A stretch of 64,000 nucleotides of DNA, taken from positions 134,486,029-134,550,028 of the forward strand of contig OY757015.1 of the NCBI GenBank assembly GCA_963580285.1, given 5' to 3'. The translations under genes were made by a program, and so were the position numbers. The notes beneath the pieces were generated by a model. It was not told the DNA's origin, made no database searches, and worked only from the letters and a program-made list of their open reading frames with translations. This document shows, in pieces, positions 1 through 9,700 of the stretch (positions are counted from its first letter, which is position 1; the number at the start of each line of letters is the position of its first letter). This stretch comes from Lucinisca nassula. Its lineage: Eukaryota; Mollusca; Bivalvia; Lucinida; Lucinidae.

Positions 1-2092
1 GGAAATATGTGGTTGTCTATAGTGCCAGCGAATAATGCATTGGGCACTGGTGTTGTATCTATAGTGATGGTGTTGTATATAATGTGACATGAAATATTGC
101 AATGAGCATTACTGTGTCATTTACAATGACAGCCAGTAATGCACTGAGCATTGTTGTTGCATTTTAGAGAGAGAAAATAATGCGATAAACATTTGTGTTG
201 CATATATAGTGATAGAAAATAATGCAATGAGCGTTAGTATTGCAGGTACACTGTCATAAAATAGTACAACTTACATTGGTGTCGCAACAATATTTAGCAA
301 ATAATGAATTAAACATTGGTGCTGCAAGTTTAGCGAGAGCAGATAGTGCATTTAGTTTTTGTGTTGCATCTGTAGTGTCAGCAAATGCTGCAATAAGCAC
401 TGGTATTGCAGGTACAGTGACTGCAGTGGGCAATGGTGCTGTATCGATAGTGACAGCAAAACAATGCAATGGACATTGGTGTTGCAGGTACAGTGAAATC
501 GAATAATGCAATGAACAATGTGATGTATCTTTAGTGACAGCAATTAATGCAATGGCCGTTGGTATTGCAGGTATAGTGACAGTTAACAATGCAATGAACA
601 TAGGCTTTGCAGGTAAAGTAACAGCAAATAACGCAATGAATGTTTGTGTTGCAGGGATAATGGCAACAAATAATGGATAAAATATTGGTGTTACAATACC
701 AATAACATCAAACAATGTAATGAGCATGGGCATTGCAGATACAGCGACTGCAAATATTTCAGTGAACATTTTGCTGGTACAATGGCAACAAATAATGCAT
801 TGAACGTTGGTGTTGCAGGAAAAGTGATATGAACATTGATGTTGCGTGAACAAAGATTTAAAGAAAGAATGAACATCGGTGTTGCAGGTATACTGACAGC
901 AAAATGAAATTAGCATGGGCGTTTCGGCTATAATGAAGACAAATTATACAATATCAACATTCTGGGTTGCAGGTGCAGTGATAGCGAATATTGCAATAAG
1001 CAGTTGTGAGCATATCAATTAGCAGCTTATGTTGCATTGGACATGCATTGACAACTTTATGTTGCAGTAACAGTGCCAACAAATAATGCATCGAGCATTG
1101 TTGTTCCGTACAGTGACAGCCAACACTGCAGTTACTTTTTTTTACAGGAATTGTAACAGCAAAAAGAAATGTACATAGGTGCTTCGGTTATATTAAAGGC
1201 AAATTATACAATAACAGCATTCTGTGTTGCAGGTGATAGCGAATATTTCACTATGCAGCTGTGAGCAGATCTATTAGCAGGTTACATTGAATTGGACATG
1301 GATTGAAAACTTTATATTGCAGTATAAGTGACAACAAATAATGCATTGAGCATTGCTGTTGCAGGTACAGTGACAGCCAACACTGCAATAAACAGTGTTG
1401 TAGGAACAGAGGAGCAAATAATGCAATGAGCATTGCTGTTGCAGGTACAGTGACAGCCAATACTGCAATGAACAGTGCTGCAGGAACAGTGACAACAAAT
1501 AATGCAATGGGAATTGCTGTTGCAGGTACAGTGACAGCCAACACTGCAATGAACAGTATTGCAAGAACAGTGACAGCAAATAATGCAATGGGCATTGCTG
1601 TTGCAAGTACAGTGACAGCCAACACTGCAATGAACCGGGTTGCAGGTACAGTGACAGCAAATAATGCAATGGGCATTGCTGCTATGAAGCAATGAAGGGT
1701 GTTGCAGGAACAATGCAATTTGCATTGATGTTGCAGGTTCGGTGATTGCCTAGAGAGCAGTGGACCGCGGCGTTGCAGGAACAATGACAACAAATAATAG
1801 AGTAAATAGCGGAGTTGCAGGAACAATGACAGCAAATAATACAGTAAACAGCGATGTTGCAGGAACAGTTACAGCAAATAATACAGTAAACAGCGGTGTT
1901 GCAGGAACAGTGGCAGCAAATAATACAGTAAACGGCGGTGTTGCAGGAACAGTGACAGCAAATAATACATTAAACAGCGGTGTTGCAGGAATAGTGACAG
2001 CAAATAATACAGTGAACAGCGGTGTTGCAGGAACAATGGCAGCAAATAATACAGTAAACAACGGTGTTGCAGGAAAAGTGACAGCATCATTG
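1..2092. repeat. 42-bp minisatellite array, block 1
   Basis: Tandem units of about 42 bp, best preserved at 1750-2090 and increasingly diverged toward position 1. A typical unit contains gttgcaggaacagtgacagc followed by aaataatacagtaaacagcg. Because the unit is a multiple of three, several frames stay open on both strands and translate as 14-residue repeats (GVAGTVTANNTVNS on +). I treat these as repeat by-products: no codon bias or flanking domain supports coding. The same unit recurs at 6110-6440, so the array was probably once continuous and was split by the material at 2.1-6.1 kb. It lies in the intron left of the first recognised exon. Confidence 0.85.
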
Positions 2093-2544
2093 CTTTCACT
2101 TTTATTTTCTTGCTTACAATCGAATCATCTTGACTGAGAGAACGCAGTGATTCCATTTCCTCTTTTGGAATATTACTGTACTGTTTGTTTTGGACGGGCT
2201 TAAAGTATTTCTTGTGTAACAGCTGTAATGTAGAAGTCTAATAAAATGTCGGCCATTTTGAGGAACAAAAGTTAATTGTTTTTTGTTGATTTTTTTTTGT
2301 TTTGTTTCTTTTTTGTTTTGTTTTGTTTATGTTTTTTTTATTATTATTAAAGAATGGCAAATGCGTCTATTCATCTGACTCCAACACAGACTGATCTTTT
2401 TTATCCACGATATTTTCATAGAAATATCCCTTAAGCCTAAGTCTTCGTGTGTAATTGAATGTTTCTTGCGCGAGTTTGACTTTATTATGTGATTTTGGTT
2501 TCATACAAAATTTAAAACCTTGCCGAGGAGAATGTAAGCATAAT
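2093..2544. other. T-rich non-coding stretch
   Basis: Low-complexity T-rich DNA with several T/TTTTG runs (2278-2345, 2552-2570). No gene, RNA or repeat family recognised. Confidence 0.5.
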
Positions 2545-3286
2545 CAGAATTTTCTTTTTTTTTTTTTTTTTGACAAATTATTTACTGTTTGTTTTCCTCT
2601 TTGAATTTTTTGTTCCCTTTTCTTTTTCTTCTTCCATTGCTTCTTGTTGTTTTTACGGATGGATCTCCTGTTTCTCCCTCTGGTCATATTCTTTGGTTCG
2701 CCAGTAGGGTCTTCACAGTTGAGAGAAGGGTGACCTGGGTCTCCTGCACACTCACTTCCGCCCCCTTTGTTGTGGCCTGTGCGTATGACTTCTTTGTGCC
2801 GTGGGTTTGGTTTTTGGCTGTTTTCAGTGTTCATTGGTCGGTTCGTTTTGAGGGCTTGAATTTGCAGTCTGAACTTTGGATGGATTCTTTTCAGGTTTAT
2901 TCGGATATGATTCTTTCGTTTTATCTTGTTTGTCGGTTTAAGTGTTCATTTGCTTCGTCTGCTTCGGATTCTTTTTTTTTTGGTTTTTGTTCTCTTTCAT
3001 CTTTTGTTTTGGTCTGGGTTTCACAACACTGTTTTCTGGAGCCGGGTTCTGACTTTATTTTGTAGAGACTTAAGTTTCTTATTTTGTTTATTCAGAACAC
3101 AGTTCATTTTTTCTTCGCCTCTGTTTTCTCAATAACAGTCAGGTCGAATTCAGTCATTTCTTCATCACCAGATTTACCTTTTAGAGTGTCCCGTAGTAAT
3201 TTTGTTTCCGCTCCAATTTGACGGACCTTTTGCTGGTGTGCTGATTTTACTCTGTCACATATGTCAAGTGATACCTTTTTAGTATA
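2545..3286 (-). pseudogene. broken ORF1-like remnant of a retroelement (tentative)
   Basis: The minus strand reads as a Lys/Glu-rich, coding-looking sequence broken into frames. From right to left it has a helical, possibly coiled-coil piece (about 3290-3107, ending in EKTEAKKK), a KPKKKESEADEANEH stretch near 2975, and a piece with KKSYAQATTKG (about 2790) before a basic tail (about 2600). A Tyr-Ala element upstream of a basic tail is common in ORF1 proteins of non-LTR retroelements, but no zinc knuckle or RRM is visible, so the family is unproven. The plus-strand reading is Phe/Leu-rich and looks like a shadow of T-rich antisense DNA. At least two frame changes and stops make it non-functional. 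The SINE-like copy at 3287 abuts its right end. Confidence 0.35.
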
Positions 3287-3590
3287 AGCCCCTGCCCATA
3301 GGGGCTTGAAGAAATATATGGGCTGCATGATGCTTCCACGCAGAGCTGAATCCAGCCCGCACACTAGTACTGGTAAACCGCTTAGAGGATCTAAGCCTGT
3401 CCAGGAACCGCGGTGCGAGGCGGACCGTCCATGCTAATAAACCCTATTGGTTTCATTGGGCGACAGGGCTTGAGATGTCATTTCATCTCAATGTCGGGTA
3501 AAAGTCCCACAAAATTGGAAGCAACGTTTCCAAAATGACATTTACAGTGTTGACGGGGACGTTAAACCTTAAATCAAACAAATAAAACCT
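3287..3590 (+). mobile_element. SINE-like retroposon, family A, copy 1
   Basis: One of about thirteen copies of a ~290-bp family. Read 5' to 3' it starts near gcccatcggggcttgaagaa, passes gcttccacgcagagctgaat, and ends in gacgttaaacctcaaatc plus an A/C-rich tail (caaacaaac). I orient it by this tail, which the tRNA-headed SINE at 48653-48935 shares in outline (gacgttaaacc). No clear A or B box is visible in family A, so its promoter class is unknown. This copy is nearly complete. Confidence 0.8.
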
Positions 3591-3772
3591 GTTTAGTATG
3601 TTATCAACTGATTTTTGAAGATAAAAAAAAATCCTTACCTATATAGGTTTTCTTTTTTAACAGCATTCCTTCTGGTACACATTCAGATTCTCTCTATCTT
3701 GCATGTAATGTCAGAAATGCATTTTTCACTTCTAAAGAGCATAAGAATTATACACTTTGGTCATGTCAGAAA

Positions 3773-4682
3773 GTGTGTGATGCCCTCACCTTTCTACTTG
3801 ACAATATTTATATTAGATTCGGTACTAAGTTATTTAAACAAATTGTGGATATTCCGATGGGTACTAATTGCGCACCTCTTGTGGCTGATCTGTTCTTGTA
3901 TTGTTATGAAAGAGACTTCATTTTGTCGTTTTCCATTGATAACCAATCTGAAATTATTGAAGCTTTTAGCTCTACTTCTAGATATTTAGATGATGTATTA
4001 AATATTGATAATACCTATTTTGATGGTTTGATCAGTCAGATTTACCCCCTAGAACTTCAGTTAAATAAAGCAAATTCTTCTGATACCGAGGCCCCGTTTT
4101 TGGATTTACATCTATCTATTGTAGATGGATTTGTTTCGTGCAAAATTTATGATAAACGCGATGACTTTGATTTTGTGATTGTAAATTTTCCTTCTTTTGG
4201 ATGGTGATGTTCCTCGTGCGCCATCCTATGGCGTTTATATTTCGCAATTAATTCGATTTGCTAGAGTGTGTAGTCATGTAAGTGACTTCAACACTCGTAA
4301 TAAATTATTAACGGCTAAACTCCTTAATCAGGGTTATCGGTACCATAAACTACGCAAAGCCTTTTCAAAATTTTATAGACGCCATTCTGATTTAATTTCA
4401 AAATTCAATTTTGGACTTAAATCTCTTCTGCAACAAGGTCTATCGGAACCCGAATTTTATGGTGACTTAGTATATAAATTCAGAAAAATATATAACCGCA
4501 ATGACTTCAGCACCCAATTTCGTAAAATCATTCATCGATATAAAAAGATTGGGTACAACATGGATATTATACGACAGACTGCATGCATGGTAGTTAACCC
4601 AATCACGGTTGGCAACTTTGCTTCCCTCTTTAATTGCACGCCGGTGGGTCAGGCCTCAGATTCTATGACGGCTCCAACGTAA
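3773..4682 (+). pseudogene. PLE reverse transcriptase, C-terminal part, frameshifted
   Basis: Shows PLE-type RT landmarks: PMGTNCAPLVADLFLY (palm), then RYLDDVLNIDN with both catalytic aspartates kept (about 3980-4010), LYDKRDDF-like IYDKRDDF (about 4145), then, after a one-base frameshift near 4185-4200, RAPSYGVYISQLIRFARVC and a basic thumb-like region ending KLLNQGYRYHK...SKFYRRH. The N-terminal RT motifs, the Cys/His region and the GIY-YIG endonuclease are missing through 5' truncation. RTs of this family prime on a 3' end and copy element RNA. This copy cannot make an intact enzyme. Confidence 0.85.
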
Positions 4683-4912
4683 AGGCTTATTGAAAATTAG
4701 AGATAATGTTGGTTGGTGCCTGATGCTCTGTCTCTGGTCGGGCTCATCGGAGTCTAACTGTTGGTTTTCTTTTGCTCCAGCATTTCAGTGGTTTCTTGCT
4801 GTCGAGTCCTCACCGTTGTCTCACCTCTGTGGTTCTTTGATTTTTGTGTTCACGGAGATGTTGCACTGATGAGTTAGGAGGCCTTCATGCGGACTGCACA
4901 AATTATTTGTCT

Positions 4913-5021
4913 AAATCGCGACGGAAGTAAGGGCGAGGATTGTGGCCACGTAAAATCGATTTAAGCCCCCCAGTGGAAATCTTCCACTGACCGTTCCAAG
5001 GCGGCTCTTCTGTGGCGATTT
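4913..5021 (+). other. conserved RNA fold in PLE 3' region
   Basis: Outer stem: aaatcgcgacggaag (4913-4927) pairs with cttctgtggcgattt (5007-5021), about 15 positions with one mismatch and one G-U. It encloses a perfect hairpin cagtggaa/ttccactg with loop atc (4971-4989) and a short hairpin ccg/cgg (4991-5004). A further ggg/ccc pairing is possible near 4930 and 4967. Equivalent pairings exist at 15105-15215, 26392-26513, 28009-28114 (minus), 41680-41791 and 47538-47646. Changes between copies are often compensatory (see findings). The role is inferred: an RT-recognition or processing structure, or another cis-acting RNA. Confidence 0.6.
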
Positions 5022-5250
5022 ATTTATGTTGTTGTTTGTTACTTACTGTGTGTATCACTTGTGTCTGTTGGTTTTGGATGGCCATATGGCCATTTTGTGG
5101 GAAAGTAACTGCCCTTATGGCCTTCCTTTGTTTAGGTTTCCATTATGGTCTGGTCGCTTAATGTTTGTATTTCTTTCCCTTTGGTGTCTTTTATGGGTGG
5201 AGTAAGTTAATTGTATCAATTCCTGATCTTTGTTTTACTTCTACTTTCTA

Positions 5251-5766
5251 TACAGTTTTGTAAAAAGCGTAAACGTAAACTGCTCTTCCTCTGCTTCTCT
5301 GCCAAGTGTTCTATCCTTTTCTGCAGTTGTTATTTCTGTATTTGCTGTGGATCTATTCTGGATGCCATGATTTTGATGTAGAAGTGGACTAGGTGAGGTA
5401 AAATCAAAATCAACACAGTTGTTTTAATGTAACATGTTTCGGAGTATTCCTTCTTCAGACAGTAGACATTTAAATAGGAACTGGAAAAGGAAATACTACA
5501 AAGGCAGCAGGGAATAAACGGTCATAGAAGTGTCGATATTCCATGCTGCTATTGTATTAATAGTTTTGTTTATAATAATGATAAAATAAAAGATTATTAT
5601 TATTATTACTATAATAAATATTATTATAAAATAGGTTCCGGTAATGTATCATAAGAAACCAACATATTTCCACCCTTTCAAGTGGTGTAGTGCACAAGGT
5701 GTTGACACCGAAGTGAACACTTGGCGGTTAACTTTTAGTCATCTCTGACGTCTAGTCAAAGTCTAA
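5251..5766. other. intergenic/intronic filler with AT-rich tract
   Basis: No gene seen. 5400-5500 holds an acatgtttcggag...cttcttcagacag segment resembling leader-like sequence at 44243 and 61614. 5570-5635 is an (att)n-rich tract. Confidence 0.4.
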
Positions 5767-6007
5767 ATGGGCCCCGTCAAGCGATTTTGGTACTTATCGC
5801 CTATGCGAGCAGCGAAGGTTCAGGCGAGCCTGCGCATCCGCGCAGTCTCGCCAGAACCTTCGCTGCTCGCTCATACAAGCAGTGAATCAAGAGGAACCTT
5901 CAGACAGAAAGCCATATCCCTGGCCCCTCTGAATGGCTGGGCATGCGCAGTTAAAATTTGTGATTACGGAATGCTCGAAGACCCACATTCGCTTGGCGGG
6001 GCTCAAA
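5767..6007 (+). mobile_element. MITE family I, copy 1
   Basis: About 240 bp with terminal inverted repeats gggccccgtcaagcgattt (left) and the inverse of gagccccgccaagcgaatg (right). It contains an internal imperfect hairpin around gcgagcagcgaaggttcagg / ccagaaccttcgctgctcgc. Other copies: 7228-7474 (inverted) and 15474-15712. Open reading frames across it are by-products. No transposase is present, so it is non-autonomous. Confidence 0.75.
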
Positions 6008-6109
6008 TGTAGTTCACACCATGTGAACTAGGTGTAATCTTTCATCTTAGCAGTACTTTAGTATCGTTGCATGTAATTTAACAAATAAGATTGCTATATG
6101 CACTTGAAC

Positions 6110-6440
6110 GTCTCCAGTCTATCCAATTTCCATAACAACTAATGCATTGAACATTCAGGGTGTAGCAGCTAGTGTCAGCTGATAACACAGTGAAAATTGG
6201 TTGCGAAGGTACAGTGGCAACAAACAATGCAGGGAACATTGGTCTTTCTAGTACAGTGACTGCAAATATTGAATCGTATTCGCATACAGTTCTTTCAATT
6301 ATCATACAGTGACAGTAAATAATGCAGTCAATATTGATGTTGCAGTCATAATCCTGAAAAAAAAATAATGCATTGAACATTTGTGTTGCAGATACAGTGA
6401 CAGCAAATGATGCAATGAACATTGGTGAAGTGCTATTCAC
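6110..6440. repeat. 42-bp minisatellite array, block 2
   Basis: Diverged units of the same repeat as 1-2092 (for example gttgcagatacagtgacagc at 6383). The last unit runs to about 6430, so the repeat lies directly against the splice acceptor region of the first recognised exon. Confidence 0.75.
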
Positions 6441-6448
6441 GCTGTCAG

Positions 6449-6544
6449 TCACTGACTTTAATGACACATATCAGCTCATTCCTTCAGCTGGGGTTCCAGC
6501 TTCTTACATTCTGGGAACAGAGGATCTTTTCCGTTTTGATACAA
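6449..6544 (+). CDS. cadherin-like membrane protein, internal exon (first in window)
   Basis: Predicted exon of 96 bp, phase 1 at both ends. It starts after ctgtcag and ends at gatacaa, followed by a strong donor gtaagt. The translation opens TDFNDTYQL and closes LFRFDT. An N-D after a beta strand and F-x-x-D-T-x-TG are hallmarks of cadherin repeats (calcium-binding linker, then the strand with T-G). Its last base plus the first two bases of the exon at 11840 give DTNTGMVYV, a textbook cadherin transition, which supports the join. The left border is uncertain: an alternative at 6431 adds the strand-like LFTLSV in the same phase. Earlier exons (signal peptide, further domains) are not in the window. 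Expression is unverified. Confidence 0.7.
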
Positions 6545-6744
6545 GTAAGTTGCATTTTATGTTTTCTATATAAATTCTTTGCATGCTGGTCAATATAGCT
6601 TTTTTATGTCTGTAGATTTTTTAAACACTTTTATTTAAAAAAAAAATCCATTCAGAAATACCATCTGACTGTTTGGATCCAGATCGAAACTATTCGCAAC
6701 GGTTATCAGCCGGCGTCAAAAGTCACCGCTAGCTGGGAAGTGTT

Positions 6745-7115
6745 AGAGAAATAGAGGCTGGTGTAATATTGAATTAATTAAACGAGTTTAGGAAAAGAAA
6801 TAACATGTGAGGCTCTGTCGAGCATTTTATTTCTTTTCCTCAAGAGTTTAATAAATTTAATTATACATCAGCAAGAATGCAAGATTCTGTTTATCATATG
6901 ACATTTAAAACGGATTTTATTCACCATTTGTTTACAAAAATGTCAATATTCCGCCATTTGTACACGAGACGTCGTTATGGACGTCGTCCGTGTAACGTTA
7001 CGACGACGTGTAACGTTACGGTGCGTATCTAACTAATTTGCATTTTCAATCCATGAGTGAATTACTGAATTTATTACATGCCTTTATTACATTCTCAGAC
7101 GTGGTGTCTTATGAT
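6745..7115 (+). mobile_element. hairpin MITE family E, copy 1
   Basis: About 350 bp. Its left end is a long palindrome centred near 6812 with arms of about 45 bp (tattgaattaattaaacgag ... ttaaatttaattata). This is followed by catatgacatttaaaacg, an acgtcgtt-rich section (6970-7020) and a right end with ctcagacgtggtgtcttat. Copies: 11325-11690, 16112-16475 (inverted), and one split between 39655-39760 and 52378-52640. Confidence 0.7.
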
Positions 7116-7227
7116 AAATGAAGAAACGTTACACATTTTTGCTAAGTTTCTTTCCCGTTTTACTTTCAAGAGGGTCAGCCAAGATTTGTGATACTAGACT
7201 TTCAATTTGTTATATATTACATATCAA

Positions 7228-7474
7228 AACTATATGAGCCCCGCCAAGCAAATTTGTGTCTTCGAGCATTCCGTCATGACAAATTTTAACTGCGCATGCC
7301 CAGCCATTCAGAGGGGCCAGGGATATGGCTTTCTGTCTGAATGTTCCTCTTAATTAACTGCTTGTATTAGCGAACAGCGGTTGTTCTGGTGAGACTGCGC
7401 GGATGCGCAGGCTCGCCTGAACCTTCGCTGCTCATATAGGCGATAAGTACCAAAATCGCTTGACGGGACCCATA
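7228..7474 (-). mobile_element. MITE family I, copy 2
   Basis: Inverted copy of the element at 5767-6007. It begins gagccccgccaagc and ends cgcttgacgggacc. The internal hairpin is preserved. Confidence 0.75.
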
Positions 7475-8126
7475 TTTATTTGAAAGCTTTATCCAAATTG
7501 TGTCCAGCATATGTTATCAATAAGTTCTTTGATACAGATATTCGGTTGCTAGGCAACAAAGTACCGAGGGGTAACTGACACCGGTCATGTAAACTTTTCT
7601 CATTGCCATGACAACAAGCACAGTGTGACTGAGTATGAAACATTACATTATACACTTTGCAGTATCGCAAATCTCCCAAGATAAAATGATTAACCAACTT
7701 AAAATCAATTTTTTCGTTCGAAAATTCAACCAAAAGGGCAAACTTCAGCCTCCTGATTTGGGGGTGGGGTTGCGATTTGGCATAAAACAAAGCCATTTTA
7801 AGGACTGTTTCAATTATTTTACCGAAAATGAAAGGTAAGGGAGGTAGCATTTAAATTAACAAACCTGATGAACAATGTATCACCACAGCATTTTGCTAGC
7901 AACAGAAGAATGCATAAAATCAAAAATGAAAAAGCAGGGGTTTTGTAGTTGCTAGGCAACCAACGGATTAACAACTTGATAAAATATTTCAAGTTATTTC
8001 AGAAGCAAAATACAAGGTTCTATTTGACGTGAATGAAATTTTATATTGATGATGGACATAGCAAACAATTTTTGGGGTCACTGTATCATAACTTCCTGAT
8101 TGACCTTTGAATAAAAGACCATCATG
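7475..8126. other. unassigned intronic sequence
   Basis: Two gttgctaggcaac palindromes (7546, 7950) lie about 400 bp apart and may mark the ends of an old element. No coding region recognised; open frames at 7476-7850 lack any domain. Confidence 0.35.
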
Positions 8127-8375
8127 TGAACAAATCAGTGAAACGAACATCCATTCAACCCCATTTTATATAGAGAAAACTGGGGTTTATGAGGGTAAAC
8201 ATTTTTTTTTCTTATTTCTCCTCCAATGCATAGGTTTTGGGTACTCGTTAGAACCGCCTCAATTAGGCCCACAACCTATGTCTGTAGAATAAATACGAAA
8301 AAATATCACTGATTTTCATCAGAAAAGTAGCCATTTGGAAAAAAAAGCACTATGTCGCACGCACCATATATGGTA
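8127..8375 (+). mobile_element. hairpin MITE family C (subtype 2), copy a
   Basis: Shows the family landmarks: ttttatatagagaaaactgg, a run before cttatttctcctcc, and gggtactcgttagaaccgcc. The second half of the hairpin is eroded (caattaggcccacaacc). It ends near actatgtcgcacgc. Confidence 0.6.
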
Positions 8376-9333
8376 AAAACATATCAAAAGCCTTTTTCTC
8401 TTGAACCAATTGGCTGACTGCCTTAAAATTGGTATGTAGCATTTGGATCTCGGGTCCATCATGATTTGTTCCCTTGACTCTGACCCAATTCACTCCAAGG
8501 TCAGATTTGAATGTGTATGCTTTTATATGGAAAAATTGGACATCGTTTAGTTTCTGAAATCACTGTTGCCTGTGATTTTTTAATTTTAGTTAAGCAATCA
8601 TTTTAAATGATTTAATGAAGCTACATGAGTATCAAAGATCAAAGTCACTCCCTGACCTTGGTTCTAGGTTAATCGTTTATCAAAATTAAAACCTAATATT
8701 CATTAAAACTGAAGGCAAAACAATGAAATCAAATTTCATATTAAGCTTTTTGAGGATGGAAGAAATGAATTTTGTTCAACTGGTACAGGTCATATGACTA
8801 CAGGTCATATGACCAAGATGGCTGTCATGACCGTATATGGTAAAAAAGCGTAATGATGCGTTCTGTAGCGTAAAGATGCAATATTTATGCCTGAAAATGA
8901 CCATCTATCTTGGTTACCAACTTTTTACTCCAAAATGTCTAAAAGGACCTATAATTATTAAATAATATGGGTGCGTAAATTTTACCAGAAGGGACCAATT
9001 TCCTCCCGGTTTCTACTTTATTTTTAGGATATGTGTATAAAATACACACTATTTCCATCTTTTACAACATTTTGCATGCTCTTGTTCATAAATAATTTTG
9101 TCAAATGTGGAATATGGGTCACTGCACAATAATAGTACCCTGTGCACTGGGACTTTAGTAGTTTGGATACTGACTGTGGGTATCAGGATGCGGGTAAAAA
9201 GCTTTATCTGTTCTGGAATAAATATAAATTCATAAAATAGGCTGCATTACTCATCACGATGCCTTTTTAGACATCATTACGCTACATTACGCACCATTAC
9301 GCATCATTAGTGTATTTAGGTACATCGAATGTA
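8376..9333. other. intronic repeat relic with foldback ends
   Basis: No gene. gcgtaatgatgcgttctgta (8847) and the inverse gcattacg-rich block at 9250-9310 form an imperfect inverted pair about 460 bp apart, suggesting an old foldback MITE. gaccaagatggctg-type repeat text (about 8810) recurs at 11220, on the other side of the mariner insertion. Confidence 0.35.
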
Positions 9334-9549
9334 CATCACGAAAACACGCCTATATAATTTTGACCCCCTTGAACCCCAATTTTATATAGTAAAACTGGGG
9401 TTTGCGGGGGTATACCTTATTTTTCTTATTTCTGCTCTAAAATATAGATTGTGGGTACTCGTTAGAAATATCACAATTTTTCATCTTAAAATATTATTTT
9501 TTTCGGCGATAAAGCTGGCCATGTATTTGTATAGGCGTGTTTGCGTATT
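9334..9549 (+). mobile_element. hairpin MITE family C, copy b (half hairpin lost)
   Basis: Left end catcacgaaaacacgcctat, right end near tataggcgtgtttgcgt, giving terminal inverted repeats of about 20 bp. The central palindrome is reduced to its first half (gggtactcgttag), followed directly by aaatatcac. Confidence 0.75.
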
Positions 9550-9700
9550 AGCTTGCGGGATTCCGGTCCACTATAACTGATTCAAATGATGAGTGCATTG
9601 ACCTTGATCCATTTTACACGAAAGTCAAAGTTGGTCACTTGTGCTTTTGTATACTAATATTTATTGAAAACTGCCATTACCTGTGAACTTAGATGGTATA

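Larger units (their letters stand above)
3688..5250 (+). mobile_element. Penelope-like element (PLE-1), 5' truncated
   Basis: Contains the C-terminal two thirds of a PLE reverse transcriptase (3770-4682) followed by a non-coding 3' region (4683-5250) ending in gttttacttctacttt. The left end falls inside the RT (near ctctctatcttgcatgtaat), as expected from incomplete reverse transcription. The same 3' region recurs alone or with pieces of RT at least nine more times in the window, all ending at the same terminal sequence. Confidence 0.85.

Noticed and set aside
240..2156. Many overlapping open frames on both strands (for example the Val/Ala-Thr 14-residue repeats)
   Set aside because: They come from a 42-bp tandem repeat whose length is a multiple of three; no domain, signal or start context supports a protein.
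2589..3065. 158-residue Phe/Leu/Ser-rich open frame on the + strand
   Set aside because: T-rich DNA read in an open frame; the minus strand looks more like a decayed protein gene.
4865..4905. Possible hammerhead ribozyme: actgatgagttaggag in the PLE 3' region
   Set aside because: The ctgatgag core is there but no gaaa with a matching stem follows; the nearby hairpin pairing is of another kind.
5767..6012. Short open frame repeated at 15473-15853
   Set aside because: It lies in a MITE with inverted ends; the repetition is from the element, not a gene family.
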